Below, one piece after another: positions 33,762 through 42,852 of a DNA stretch of 64,000 bases (positions are counted from its first letter, which is position 1; every line of letters starts with the position of its first letter). Under the pieces are notes generated by a model, which ran no database searches, was not told the DNA's origin, and saw only the letters and a program-made list of their open reading frames with translations. A program made the translations under genes and the position numbers. This stretch comes from Bradyrhizobium barranii subsp. barranii (GTDB lineage Bacteria > Pseudomonadota > Alphaproteobacteria > Rhizobiales > Xanthobacteraceae): assembly GCF_017565645.3 (NCBI RefSeq), contig NZ_CP086136.1, positions 6,803,501 to 6,867,500 of the forward strand, written 5' to 3'.

Positions 33762-35012
33762 TTGTCCGACGTCAATGCCGACGATTGGGTGTCCTCGGGA
33801 CACCGGCCTATGGGTTTTCCAGAATTCGTCATCGTGATCGCGTCCATCATGGCGCTGAATCCGCTTGCGATGGACATGATGCTGCCGGCGCTGCCCAACA
33901 TCGGGGCAGCCTTCGCCATTCCCAACGCCAACCATCTTCAGCTGGTGCTCTCGACCTTCCTGATCGGCTTCGGTGCCGGGCAGTTCGTCATGGGCCCGTT
34001 GTCGGACCGCTTCGGCCGCCGCCCGGTGCTGCTCGGCGGCATGGCGGTCTATGCGGTGGCAAGCGTGCTGGCGGTCGCCGCGCCCTCGTTCGAGACGCTG
34101 CTGCTGGCGCGCGCGCTGCAAGGGCTCGGCACGTCGGCGACGCGCGTGATCGCGACCTCGATCGTGCGCGACTGCTATGTCGGCCGCCGGATGGCGAGCG
34201 TGATGTCGCTCGCCATGATGGTGTTCATCGCGGTGCCGGTGATTGCGCCCTCGTTCGGGCAGGCGGTGCTGCTGGTCACGCAATGGCGCGGCATCTTCGT
34301 CGTACTGATGCTCTACGGACTGCTCGCGCTCGCATGGAGCGTGCTGCGGCTGCCTGAAACCCCTCCGGAGTCCGAGCGCAGGTCGCTGGCGCCCGCAGAC
34401 GTGCTCTCGGCGTTCCGGCAGACCGTGACCAACCGCCAGACCATCGGCTATGCAACGGCCGCCGGCAGCGTGATAGGCGCGCTCTTTGCCTATGTCTTCT
34501 CGGCGCAGCAGGTCTTCACCGGCGTCTATCATCTCGGCCATTATTTCCCGATTGCCTTCGCCGCGATCGCGGCCGGCACCGCGATCGCCGGCTTCCTCAA
34601 TGCGAAGCTGGTCGGACGGCTCGGCATGCGCGTGATCTCGCACAGCGCGCTGACGCTCTACACCGCGGTTGCGGGCGTGATGCTGCTGACGGAAACTCTC
34701 GGCATGCTGCCGCTCTCCTTGTTCATGGTGCTGTCCGCCCTGATGATGTTCTCGTTCGGCATGATGGTCGCGAACTTCACCGCGCTGGCCATGGAGCCGC
34801 AGGGCCACATCGCCGGCACCGCCTCCTCGCTCTACGGCTCGATCACGACGCTGATCGGCATCGTCGTCGGAATGGCGATCGGGCAGAGTTTCGACGGCAC
34901 GCTGCTGCCGTTCTCGGTCGGCTTCTTCCTGTCGACGCTGGCGGCGCTTGCGATCGTGCTGGTGGTGGAAAAGGGACGGCTGTTCAAGCCGCATCATCGT
35001 CCCATCGCATGA
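33762..35012 (+). CDS. MFS drug exporter, Bcr/CflA family
   Basis: A 416-residue twelve-helix transporter. The DHA1 signature MGPLSDRFGRRPVLLGG (about residues 77-93) lies between helices 2 and 3 and the helix 5-like motif C-type sequence APSFGQAVL follows near 163-171. It exports drugs or small amphiphiles with protons. The TTG start (33762) is supported by AGAGGTGAGC directly upstream. It lies behind the TetR pseudogene on the same strand but 131 bases away; whether that regulator once controlled it is open. Confidence 0.87.
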   Translation: MSDVNADDWVSSGHRPMGFPEFVIVIASIMALNPLAMDMMLPALPNIGAAFAIPNANHLQLVLSTFLIGFGAGQFVMGPLSDRFGRRPVLLGGMAVYAVASVLAVAAPSFETLLLARALQGLGTSATRVIATSIVRDCYVGRRMASVMSLAMMVFIAVPVIAPSFGQAVLLVTQWRGIFVVLMLYGLLALAWSVLRLPETPPESERRSLAPADVLSAFRQTVTNRQTIGYATAAGSVIGALFAYVFSAQQVFTGVYHLGHYFPIAFAAIAAGTAIAGFLNAKLVGRLGMRVISHSALTLYTAVAGVMLLTETLGMLPLSLFMVLSALMMFSFGMMVANFTALAMEPQGHIAGTASSLYGSITTLIGIVVGMAIGQSFDGTLLPFSVGFFLSTLAALAIVLVVEKGRLFKPHHRPIA

Positions 35013-35215
35013 GGAACTTCCCGGCCGCATCGATGTTGTACTGCAGCAATTCGAAAGGCCGCCTCATGGAACCGGAACATCGCGAAGACAGCACCACCCC
35101 GGATCGGGCGGAAACGGAACGCTCGACGCCGGGCGCCGACCGAACTGCGTTCACTCCCCCCTTCGCGAGCGAAGGCCTTGAAGGAATCCGCGACAGCCAC
35201 TGCTGAGCGCAAAGC

Positions 35216-36811
35216 CTAGTCCGTCGGGCGCTTGCTGGCGCTGAAGTCCTGCGCGGCGCTCTCGGGCGTCGCGCTGCTCGTTCGCGGTGGCACGATCAGC
35301 ACGACCACGTCCCGCGTCAGGCCGGGCTTGCCCCATAGCGTCACCTGCACGGTGAACTGGCGCCTGACGAAATGCTCGGCGCGCGCGGACACGGACTCCA
35401 TCCACCTGCCGCAATAGTCCTGGCCGCTGAAACAGAGCGCGGCCCAACCGCGATCCAATGTCGTCTTTCGCGGCATGCCCCATGTGTACTGAAATTCGAA
35501 CGGCCGCGCGTAGTACGGATGGTCCGGACTGTAGAACGCGGTCGCAAAGGCCAGCGAATCGTCGCCACTGACGGCGCTGAGCGGCTCCCCGGTCAGCTCG
35601 TGCCATTCGCGAGTAATCTCGTTGGCTACCTGCGCGTAGAAATTCCGGCCCTCTTCGTAGCCGTGATTGTTGCGATAGACGGCGTGAATCGGAGCGGCGA
35701 CGAAGACAGCGGCGAGCCCAACGATTGCGGTGATGACCGTGACATTGACGGTGTAGAATCTTTCGATCGGGTAGCGCGTGCCGCAGACGATCAGCACGAC
35801 GAACAGGAACAGCCCTTGCAACGCCCATAGCGACGGCAGATCGGTGCCCATCGCCAGCGACGTCAGGACCGGCAGTACGATCGTGCCGATCGCAACGTAA
35901 AGAAGAAGCCGCAGGCCGGAACTCATCGCGGCGAAGTCGGCAGCAAATTGTTTCAGCCGTGTGCCGGCGATGATCACCCAGAAGACGGCCGCTACGCTGA
36001 TGGCCGCCACGAGTCCGAGCAGGAAGTTCTGCACCTCGCCGAGTGAGCTCACGAAGTTGCCGTTGGCGTGCGCCATCGCGTAGGTGAAGGCCGACGCCCC
36101 CGTCGTCGCGAGCCAGTAGATGTGCGGCGACAACACCGCGAGCCCGACCACGACCGATATCCACGGCGAAGCGGACGTGAAATAGGCGCGGCGCGCGGGA
36201 TGAGCCAGCGCGGCAAATGCAAAGCTCGCCACGAGGAAGACCGAATAATATTTGCCGACCATCGCCAGCGCCGTGGTGCATCCTACCGCGACCGCCCAGG
36301 CCGCGCTGCGGGTCTCGAACGCGCGCAGAAAACACCAGGTCGCGAGCGGCCAGAGCGCAAGCAGCACCGCGTTGGCGTTGAAGCGCTGAGCGTGGAATTG
36401 ATAGGCCGGCGTCAGCATCAGGAGCAGCAGCACCAGGATGCGCTTGTGCCCGGTCACGAACTGCCGTGCGATCCGGTCGACGAAAAACAGGGCGAGCCCG
36501 GCATTGGCCATCGCCATCAATTGCAGCGACCAGTCGCTGAGCGGGAAGACGGCGGTCCACACCGCCGTAACCCAGCCCATCAGCGGCGGATGCTTATGGT
36601 AGCCCCACGCGAAACGGCGCCCGAGCGTCCAGGCCTCGAGGGTATCAGGGTGCAGGCCGCTGCCGGCATAGGCGACGGCCAGATAGATCGTCCAGAGCGC
36701 GACGAAGCACACAATGAGAAGCGGCACGGCCCAGCCCGTCTCGACGCCGTCGAGCCAGCGCAGGAAAGGCCGCCGCCATCGCGCCGGCGCGCGATCGGAC
36801 CGCTCGGCCAT
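35216..36811 (-). CDS. Glycosyltransferase family 39 (ArnT-like) membrane protein
   Basis: A 531-residue protein with about ten helices. The first periplasmic loop contains the GT39/ArnT-type acidic pattern (SGLHPDTLEAWTLGRRFAWGYHKHPPLMGW, about residues 51-80), and a soluble C-terminal part follows helix 9 (NHGYEEGRNFYAQVANEITREWHELTG ... ), ending in a disulfide-like CFSGQDYCG. It should transfer a sugar from a polyprenyl-phosphate donor to lipid A, a polysaccharide or a protein. ATG 36811 is chosen because upstream residues are not needed. A sharp terminator for the neighbouring gene lies at 36957. Confidence 0.83.
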   Translation of the reverse strand: MAERSDRAPARWRRPFLRWLDGVETGWAVPLLIVCFVALWTIYLAVAYAGSGLHPDTLEAWTLGRRFAWGYHKHPPLMGWVTAVWTAVFPLSDWSLQLMAMANAGLALFFVDRIARQFVTGHKRILVLLLLMLTPAYQFHAQRFNANAVLLALWPLATWCFLRAFETRSAAWAVAVGCTTALAMVGKYYSVFLVASFAFAALAHPARRAYFTSASPWISVVVGLAVLSPHIYWLATTGASAFTYAMAHANGNFVSSLGEVQNFLLGLVAAISVAAVFWVIIAGTRLKQFAADFAAMSSGLRLLLYVAIGTIVLPVLTSLAMGTDLPSLWALQGLFLFVVLIVCGTRYPIERFYTVNVTVITAIVGLAAVFVAAPIHAVYRNNHGYEEGRNFYAQVANEITREWHELTGEPLSAVSGDDSLAFATAFYSPDHPYYARPFEFQYTWGMPRKTTLDRGWAALCFSGQDYCGRWMESVSARAEHFVRRQFTVQVTLWGKPGLTRDVVVLIVPPRTSSATPESAAQDFSASKRPTD

Positions 36812-36956
36812 CGCCCGAAATGTAAAATCAATCGACACGGGACTCAAATGCAGGAAGGAAGTGATGTGCGAACTGCGCACATCTATTTCAAGTCAGAAAC
36901 AAATAGCAATAAATGGACACTGGAAGAGTTAAAAGCTGACGCGAGGCTGACAAACG

Positions 36957-36986
36957 AAAACGGCGCCGCTGATGACAGCGACGCCG
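36957..36986 (-). terminator. Rho-independent terminator of the binding-protein gene
   Basis: On the minus strand CGGCGTCGCT pairs with AGCGGCGCCG (one wobble), loop GTCATC, then TTTTCG. It lies 39 bases after the stop of the oligopeptide-binding protein gene. Confidence 0.85.
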
Positions 36987-37024
36987 CGCAACAATCGGGG
37001 AAGGCGCGCTGGCGCGCCCTCGCT

Positions 37025-38635
37025 TTACTCGGTCTTGTCGATGTTCCAGAACACCGGCGTCGCGGGGCCGTCGAGCACGCCGGTGAGCGACTTCCGCCAC
37101 GCGCTCGGCGCCAGATACTGGCCGAGCGGCACGTAGATCACCTGGTCATAGGCTTCCTTCTGGATCTCGGTCGCGATCTTCTTCTGATCGTCGAGCGAGG
37201 CGGCGCGGACGAAGTCGTCCTTGAGCTTCTCGATCTTGGCGTTTTCCGCCCAGCCGAACCAGCCCTTCTTGCCCTGCCCGCCGATCGACAGATTGGCGAT
37301 CGGGTTGGACACGTCGGCGCTGACCCAGTTGGTGAAGAACATGTTCCAGCCGCCCTCCTTCGGAGGCTTCTGGCTGGCGCGCCGGCTGACCACCGTCTGC
37401 CAGTCGGTCGCCTGCGCGTCGACCTTGAAGCCGGCCTCGCGGAGCAACTGCACCGCGACCGTCGGCTGCGCCTTCAGCGTCACGACGTCGCCGGGCACCA
37501 TGACCACGACGGGCGTGCCGTCATAGCCCGACTCGGCGAGCGCCTTCTTGGCTTCGGCCATGCCGTTGCCCTTGACCAGCGATTCCGAGCCGACGTCGGT
37601 CGCGAACGGCGTATCGCAGATGAAGAACGCACCGCAGATCTTGTAGTATTTGGGATTGCCGACGAGCGCGTCGAGCACGTCCTTCTGGTTCATAGCCAGA
37701 AGTGCGGCACGGCGGATCTTCGGATTGTCGAAGGGCGGATAGAGGAAGTTCATGCGCCCAAGGGTCTGGTAGCCGAACTTGTTCAGCGTCTCGGTCTTGA
37801 GGTCGGCATTGCCTTCAAGGACGGGCAGCAGATCCCACGGCGGCACTTCCATGAAGTCGATGTCGCCCGATTGCAGCGCGTTCACTGCGGTCTGCGCATC
37901 CGGCATGGTGATCCATTCGACGCGATCAACCTTGACCACCTTGCCTCCGGCAGTCCAGCTCGACGCCTCCTTGCGCGGCACGTAGTCGGTGTTCTTGACG
38001 TACACCGCCTTCACGCCGGGCTGGAATTCGCCCTGCACGAACTTGAACGGGCCGGAGCCGATCTGCTCGGGGATCTGCTTGTCCGGCGGCGTTTCGGCGA
38101 GACGCTTCGGCATCATGAAGGCGACGCGCGAGGACGGCTTGCCGATGGATTCGAGCACGAGGCCGTAGGGCTCCTTCAGCTTCAGCGTGATCGTCTTGGG
38201 GTCGGTCGCCTCGATGCTCGCAGTAAACTGCATCATCTGCTGGCCCATGCCGTCGACCGCGGCCCAGCGCTTCAGCGAAGCGGCGCAGTCTTCCGCCGTC
38301 ACCGGCGTACCGTCGTGCCACTTCAGGCCGTCGCGCAGCGTGAAGGTGTAGGTGAGCTTGTCGTCGGAGATCTTCCAGTCCGCCATCTGCGGCTGGATCT
38401 TGAAGTTCGAGTCCGTCGCGATCAGCGTGTCGTAGACCATGTAGCCATGGTCACGCGTGATGTAGGCGGTGGTGAAAATCGGATCGATGATGCGCAGATC
38501 CGAATGCATCACCGCGGTGATGGTCTTGCTGGCGGCGGCAAGTACAGGCGAGGCCATCGCCGTCGAAAGCGCAACGACCGATAGCGCAAGTGTGGAGGCG
38601 AACGCGCGACGCCCCCGGCGCATCAAGCTCAACAT
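37025..38635 (-). CDS. Peptide/opine ABC transporter substrate-binding protein (SBP_bac_5)
   Basis: A 536-residue periplasmic protein of the DppA/OppA family. It has a Sec signal (RRAFASTLALSVVALSTAMASPVLA), the family motif near residue 90-110 (LRDGLKWHDGTPVTAEDC) and a long C-terminal lobe. AGGAGA upstream of ATG 38635 fixes the start. It captures peptides or glutathione-like compounds; the matching permeases and ATPase are encoded on the opposite strand at 41891-45404, so it is probably their binding protein. Divergent from the M20 peptidase gene. Confidence 0.9.
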   Translation of the reverse strand: MLSLMRRGRRAFASTLALSVVALSTAMASPVLAAASKTITAVMHSDLRIIDPIFTTAYITRDHGYMVYDTLIATDSNFKIQPQMADWKISDDKLTYTFTLRDGLKWHDGTPVTAEDCAASLKRWAAVDGMGQQMMQFTASIEATDPKTITLKLKEPYGLVLESIGKPSSRVAFMMPKRLAETPPDKQIPEQIGSGPFKFVQGEFQPGVKAVYVKNTDYVPRKEASSWTAGGKVVKVDRVEWITMPDAQTAVNALQSGDIDFMEVPPWDLLPVLEGNADLKTETLNKFGYQTLGRMNFLYPPFDNPKIRRAALLAMNQKDVLDALVGNPKYYKICGAFFICDTPFATDVGSESLVKGNGMAEAKKALAESGYDGTPVVVMVPGDVVTLKAQPTVAVQLLREAGFKVDAQATDWQTVVSRRASQKPPKEGGWNMFFTNWVSADVSNPIANLSIGGQGKKGWFGWAENAKIEKLKDDFVRAASLDDQKKIATEIQKEAYDQVIYVPLGQYLAPSAWRKSLTGVLDGPATPVFWNIDKTE

Positions 38636-38902
38636 AAAAGTTTCTCCTGACGTGAAACTGTTCAAAGGCAGGTTATTGGTTGAGCATTCGGTTCGTTCTT
38701 TAGGCGAACTAACCTCATGCGATGCCTTTGTCTTTCGAGACTTGCAGACAGTGCTGAGCGCGTCAATCCGGTTTCGCTGCAGCCCCAAGCGGCGCGCTCA
38801 CGGGCTCCACAAAGATCGGTTTGGCTCTACAACGCTTTCCGCCAGTCCCGTCCGCGCCAATGCAATGCGCGTTCCATCTTTCGAAGCTTGAGAGACATTA
38901 AG

Positions 38903-40033
38903 ATGAATCCAGCCAATCTTCCCTTCGATTCCGAGGCGATGCTTGAGGGCCTGCGCACCTGGGTGGAATGCGAGAGCCCGACCTGGGACGCGGGTGCCGT
39001 CAACCGCATGCTCGATATCGCAGCGCGGGATATGGCGATCATGGGTGCGACGATCGAACGCATCGGCGGCCGACAGGGCTTCGGCGGCGTGATCCGCGCG
39101 CGCTTTCCGCATCCGAAACAGGGCGAGCCGGGCATCCTGATCGCCGGCCACATGGATACCGTCCACCCGGTCGGCACCATCGAGAAGCTGAAATGGCGGC
39201 GCGAGGGCAACAAGTGCTACGGCCCCGGCATCTACGACATGAAGGGCGGCAACTATCTCTCGCTGGAAGCGATCCGGCAGCTGGCACGCGCTTCCTTCAC
39301 CACGCCGCTGCCGATCACCGTGCTGTTTACGCCCGACGAGGAAGTCGGCACGCCCTCGACGCGAGACCTCATCGAGGCGGAAGCCGCGCGCAACAAATAT
39401 GTGCTGGTGCCCGAACCGGGCCGCGCCGACAACGGTGTCACCACCGGACGTTACGCCATCGCGCGTTTCAATCTGGAAGCGACGGGCCGGCCGAGCCATG
39501 CCGGCGCGACATTGTCGGCCGGACGCTCGGCGATCCGCGAGATGGCGCGGCAGATCCTCGCCATCGACGCGATGACGACGGAGGACTGCACCTTCTCTGT
39601 CGGCGTCGTGCACGGCGGACAATGGGTCAATTGCGTTGCCACGACCGCCACCGGCGAGGCGCTGTCCATGGCCAAGCGCCAGGCCGATCTCGACCGCGGC
39701 GTCGAGCGAATGCTGGCGCTGTCGGGCACGTCCAATGATGTCACGTTCAAGGTGACGCGCGGCGTCACGCGCCCCGTATGGGAGCCCGATGCCGGCACCA
39801 TGGCGCTGTATGAAAAGGCGCGCGGCATCGCCAAATCGCTCGGCACTGAGCTACCGCATGCGAGCTCCGGCGGCGGCTCCGACGGCAACTTTACCGGCGC
39901 GATGGGCATCCTGACGCTCGACGGCCTCGGCGTGCGCGGCGGCAACGGCCACACGCTGGAAGAATTCATCGAGGTCGAGAGCCTGGTCGAGCGCGGGCGC
40001 CTGATGGCGGGCTTGCTGGCGACGCTGGAGTAA
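38903..40033 (+). CDS. M20-family metallopeptidase (carboxypeptidase G2-like)
   Basis: A 376-residue zinc peptidase. Metal and catalytic residues are His83 and Asp85 (GHMDTVHP), Asp112 (GIYDMKGG), Glu146/Glu147 (PDEEVG) and Glu171 (VPEPG); a dimerisation domain sits between about 180 and 290. CPG2-type enzymes remove C-terminal glutamate or related residues from amides. Cytosolic (no signal peptide). It heads a plus-strand row of amide- and peptide-using genes. Its stop lies about 100 bases before the glycine riboswitch, so the riboswitch belongs to the next transcript or to a read-through message. Confidence 0.87.
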   Translation: MNPANLPFDSEAMLEGLRTWVECESPTWDAGAVNRMLDIAARDMAIMGATIERIGGRQGFGGVIRARFPHPKQGEPGILIAGHMDTVHPVGTIEKLKWRREGNKCYGPGIYDMKGGNYLSLEAIRQLARASFTTPLPITVLFTPDEEVGTPSTRDLIEAEAARNKYVLVPEPGRADNGVTTGRYAIARFNLEATGRPSHAGATLSAGRSAIREMARQILAIDAMTTEDCTFSVGVVHGGQWVNCVATTATGEALSMAKRQADLDRGVERMLALSGTSNDVTFKVTRGVTRPVWEPDAGTMALYEKARGIAKSLGTELPHASSGGGSDGNFTGAMGILTLDGLGVRGGNGHTLEEFIEVESLVERGRLMAGLLATLE

Positions 40034-40137
40034 ATTGAATCAACTTTGCACTGCACAATGCGTTGGCAGTCGCGGTTTAAATTTAGCCTTGTCTAAAAAT
40101 GAGGCGCATCGTACTGCTCGATTGTCCACGCGACGAT

Positions 40138-40353
40138 GCGGGAGAGATCGCAACGAGAGTTCAGGCTTTCGTTGCGGCGCCGACGGAGCAACCGCCCCGG
40201 AAACTCTCAGGCAAAAGGACCGTATCGTCAGGACGATCTGGAGAGAGGCGGCACGATCTTGGGATCGTGACGTCCACCGAAGGGGATAGTCCGGAGCTGA
40301 CCTCGCCGAGGTCCGCGCCGGATCAAGCTCTCAGGTAACCGTGACAGATGGGG
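40138..40353 (+). promoter_or_regulatory. Tandem glycine riboswitch
   Basis: Two aptamers are present. The first runs from about 40138 to 40230, with GGAGAG (40141-40146) pairing with CTCTCA (40204-40209) and the conserved centre CGCCGACGGAGCAA and CCGCCCCGG. The second runs from about 40240 to 40350, with GGAGAG (40240-40245), the CACCGAAGGGG core and CTCTCAGGTAACCGTGACAGATGGGG. These strings are diagnostic of the gcvT glycine riboswitch. A stable hairpin (about 40354-40380) and the start codon of the D-amino-acid dehydrogenase (40417) follow, so the switch should regulate that gene in response to glycine. The hairpin lacks a T tract, suggesting translational or mixed control. Confidence 0.93.
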
Positions 40354-40416
40354 CGCCGCCAACGGCCTTTGGCCGGCGGTTAGCCGACTCTAACTCACGG
40401 GAGCCCCGAACCTGCC

Positions 40417-41709
40417 ATGACCCATATCGCCATCATCGGCGCCGGCATCACCGGCGTAACGACCGCCTATGCCCTGCTCGAACGCGGATACAAGGTGACG
40501 GTGGTCGACAAGCACCGCTACGCCGCGATGGAGACGTCCTTCGCCAATGGCGGACAGCTCTCCGCCAGCAATGCCGAGGTGTGGAACAGCATCGCCACGA
40601 TCCTGAAGGGCCTGCGCTGGATGTTCCGGCGCGATGCGCCGCTGCTAATGAACCCGCGGCCGAACTGGCACAAATATTCGTGGATGAGCGAGTTCGTCGC
40701 CAATATCGGCAACTACCGCGCCAACACGGTTCAGACCACGCGGCTCGCGATCGAAGCCCGCAAGCATCTGTTCGAGATCGCGGAGCGCGAAGGCATCGAC
40801 TTCGATCTCGAACGCCGCGGCATTCTGCACATCTATCACGACAAGAAGGGTTTTGAATCCGGACTGCAGGTCAATGCGCTATTGAAGGAAGGCGGGCTCG
40901 ATCGCCGCCCGGTGACGCCGGAGGAGATCCGCGCCATCGAGCCGACGCTGCGCAAGGACTATTTTGGCGGCTTCTACACGCCGTCGGATGCGACGGGCGA
41001 TATCCACAAGTTCACGCGTGGACTTGCGGAAGCCTGCAAGCGGCGCGGCGCGACCTTTATCCACGAAGTCAACATCGATTCCATTGCCCAGGCAGGTGGC
41101 GGCTTCGTCATCGGCTGGGCTGATCTTTCGGCCAGCGACACTGTCGCATCCGCGCGCGGCATGCTGAAGGCGGATGGCGTCGTGATCTGCGCCGGCGTGG
41201 CCAGCCGTCACTTCGCCGCCCTGCTCGACGAGCGCGTCAACGTCTATCCGGTGAAGGGCTATTCGATCACCGTGCAGCTCGACACTGCCGCAAGCCGCAA
41301 TGCGACGCCGACCGTGAGCCTGCTCGACGAAGCCGCAAAAATCGTCACCAGCCGGCTCGGCGCGGATCGTTTCCGCGTCGCAGGCACCGCCGAGTTCAAC
41401 GACTTCAACCGCGACATCCGCGCTGACCGCGTGCAGCCGCTGGTCGACTGGGTGCGCAGCAACTTCCCCGGCGTCGAAACGTCCAAGGTCGTGCCCTGGG
41501 CCGGGCTGCGGCCGATGATGCCGAACATGATGCCGGTGGTGCGCGCAGGACGGATGCCGGGCGTGTTCTTCAACACCGGCCACGGCCATCTCGGCTGGAC
41601 CTTGTCGGCCGCGACCGCGCAGATGATTGCCGGGACCATCGACGGCTGGCGCGGGCTCAACGCACCGCCGACCGCCCCCTCACTCTGCGAGTTCCGTCAT
41701 GCATCCTGA
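40417..41709 (+). CDS. FAD-dependent D-amino-acid dehydrogenase (DadA-like)
   Basis: A 430-residue flavoprotein of the DAO/DadA family. The FAD motif GAGITG is at residues 8-13, an EKHRYAAMETSFANGGQLSASNAEVW block follows (residues 33-57), and the C-terminal GHGHLGWTLSAATAQMIAGTIDG (about 386-408) closes the FAD site. It oxidises D-amino acids or glycine to keto acids and ammonia. It lies directly behind the tandem glycine riboswitch, which implies that glycine or a glycine-derived amine is its substrate or its signal. It is followed by a sigma-54 promoter and the Dpp transporter genes. Confidence 0.9.
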   Translation: MTHIAIIGAGITGVTTAYALLERGYKVTVVDKHRYAAMETSFANGGQLSASNAEVWNSIATILKGLRWMFRRDAPLLMNPRPNWHKYSWMSEFVANIGNYRANTVQTTRLAIEARKHLFEIAEREGIDFDLERRGILHIYHDKKGFESGLQVNALLKEGGLDRRPVTPEEIRAIEPTLRKDYFGGFYTPSDATGDIHKFTRGLAEACKRRGATFIHEVNIDSIAQAGGGFVIGWADLSASDTVASARGMLKADGVVICAGVASRHFAALLDERVNVYPVKGYSITVQLDTAASRNATPTVSLLDEAAKIVTSRLGADRFRVAGTAEFNDFNRDIRADRVQPLVDWVRSNFPGVETSKVVPWAGLRPMMPNMMPVVRAGRMPGVFFNTGHGHLGWTLSAATAQMIAGTIDGWRGLNAPPTAPSLCEFRHAS

Positions 41710-41755
41710 GTGGTCGATATCGGAGGCTCGGCGGCCCCTTGCGACCGCCCTGCCC

Positions 41756-41772
41756 TTGGCACACAATTTGCC
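41756..41772 (+). promoter_or_regulatory. Sigma-54 (RpoN) promoter of the peptide transporter operon
   Basis: TTGGCACACAATTTGCC contains TGGCAC-N5-TTGC with GG (41758-41759) and GC (41770-41771) separated by ten bases. It is intergenic, in the right orientation, and 119 bases before the first permease. The predicted start of transcription is near 41783. It implies nitrogen-limitation control (NtrC or another enhancer-binding protein). Confidence 0.68.
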
Positions 41773-41890
41773 CCGAAACGTCGGCTTCCACGGCCGGCTT
41801 TCCAGCCCGAGTGACAGGCGTGCATGATAGACAGAACCGATTCCACGGGGGCCTCCCGGCCCCACAAGTTCCGCAGCCGGAGATAGGTGC

Positions 41891-42832
41891 ATGCTAGGTT
41901 ATCTCATTCGCCGCGTTCTGGCCGCGGTGCCCGTGATGGGCGTCGTCGCACTGTTCGTCTTCCTGCTGCTGCGGCTGACGCCGGGCGATCCCGCCGCCAT
42001 TCTCGCCGGCGATAACGCGACGCCGGAACGGCTGGAACGCATCCGCGACTCGCTCGGCCTCAACGAGCCGCTGATCGTGCAATTCATCACCTGGGTGAAC
42101 AAGCTGCTGCACGGCGATCTCGGGACGTCGCTGATCTCCAACCTGCCAGTCATGAAGATGATCAGCCAGCGCGTCGAGCCGTCGATCTCGATCGCGCTCT
42201 CGACAATCATTCTGGCCGTCATCGTCGCCGTGCCCCTGGGCGTCATCGCGGCGTGGAAGCACGGCACCTGGATCGATCGTTTCGTGATGGGCCTCTCCGT
42301 GCTCGGCTTCTCCGTGCCGGTGTTCGTGGTCGGCTATCTCCTTATCGAGGTCTTCGCGATCGACCTTCGCTGGGGGCCGGTGCAGGGCTTCCGCAGCATC
42401 TTCAACGGCTTTGGACCGTTCTTCGAACGCATCATCCTGCCGACCTGCGCGCTCTCCTTCATCTACATCGCGCTGATCGCGCGCATGACGCGTGCGGCGA
42501 TGCTCGACGTGCTTGGTGAGGACTACGTCCGCACCGCCCGCGCCAAGGGCATCAACGAGGTCGCCGTGATGATGCGCCATGCGCTGCGCAATGCCGCGGT
42601 GCCCGTTATCACCGTGATCGGCACCGGCTTTGCGCTGCTGATCTCCGGCGTCGTCGTCACCGAGAGCGTGTTCAACATCCCCGGCATCGGCCGCCTCACG
42701 GTGGACGCGGTGTTGGCGCGCGACTACCCAGTCATCCAGGCGATGATCCTGCTGACGTCGCTGATCTATGTCGTCGTCAATCTCCTGATCGACGTCGCCT
42801 ACACGCTGCTCGATCCCCGGATCCGGTACTAG
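41891..42832 (+). CDS. Dipeptide/oligopeptide ABC transporter permease (DppB-like)
   Basis: A 313-residue permease with six helices; the first spans about residues 8-28 (RVLAAVPVMGVVALFVFLLLRLTPGDP). The LTPGDPA motif and the EAA-type loop (ARAKGINEVAVMMRHALRNAAVPVI, about residues 218-242) are diagnostic for DppB/OppB. First gene of an operon preceded by a sigma-54 promoter, with DppC 20 bases later. It forms the channel for the periplasmic binding protein encoded at 37025-38635. Confidence 0.92.
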   Translation: MLGYLIRRVLAAVPVMGVVALFVFLLLRLTPGDPAAILAGDNATPERLERIRDSLGLNEPLIVQFITWVNKLLHGDLGTSLISNLPVMKMISQRVEPSISIALSTIILAVIVAVPLGVIAAWKHGTWIDRFVMGLSVLGFSVPVFVVGYLLIEVFAIDLRWGPVQGFRSIFNGFGPFFERIILPTCALSFIYIALIARMTRAAMLDVLGEDYVRTARAKGINEVAVMMRHALRNAAVPVITVIGTGFALLISGVVVTESVFNIPGIGRLTVDAVLARDYPVIQAMILLTSLIYVVVNLLIDVAYTLLDPRIRY

Positions 42833-42852
42833 GGCTAAGGATAACAACAAAA

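Noticed and set aside
35009..35206. Plus-strand frame after the MFS exporter, overlapping its stop (ATGA).
   Set aside because: The 65 codons show no hydrophobic core or motif, the binding site is weak and the opposite strand is equally open. A short peptide cannot be excluded.
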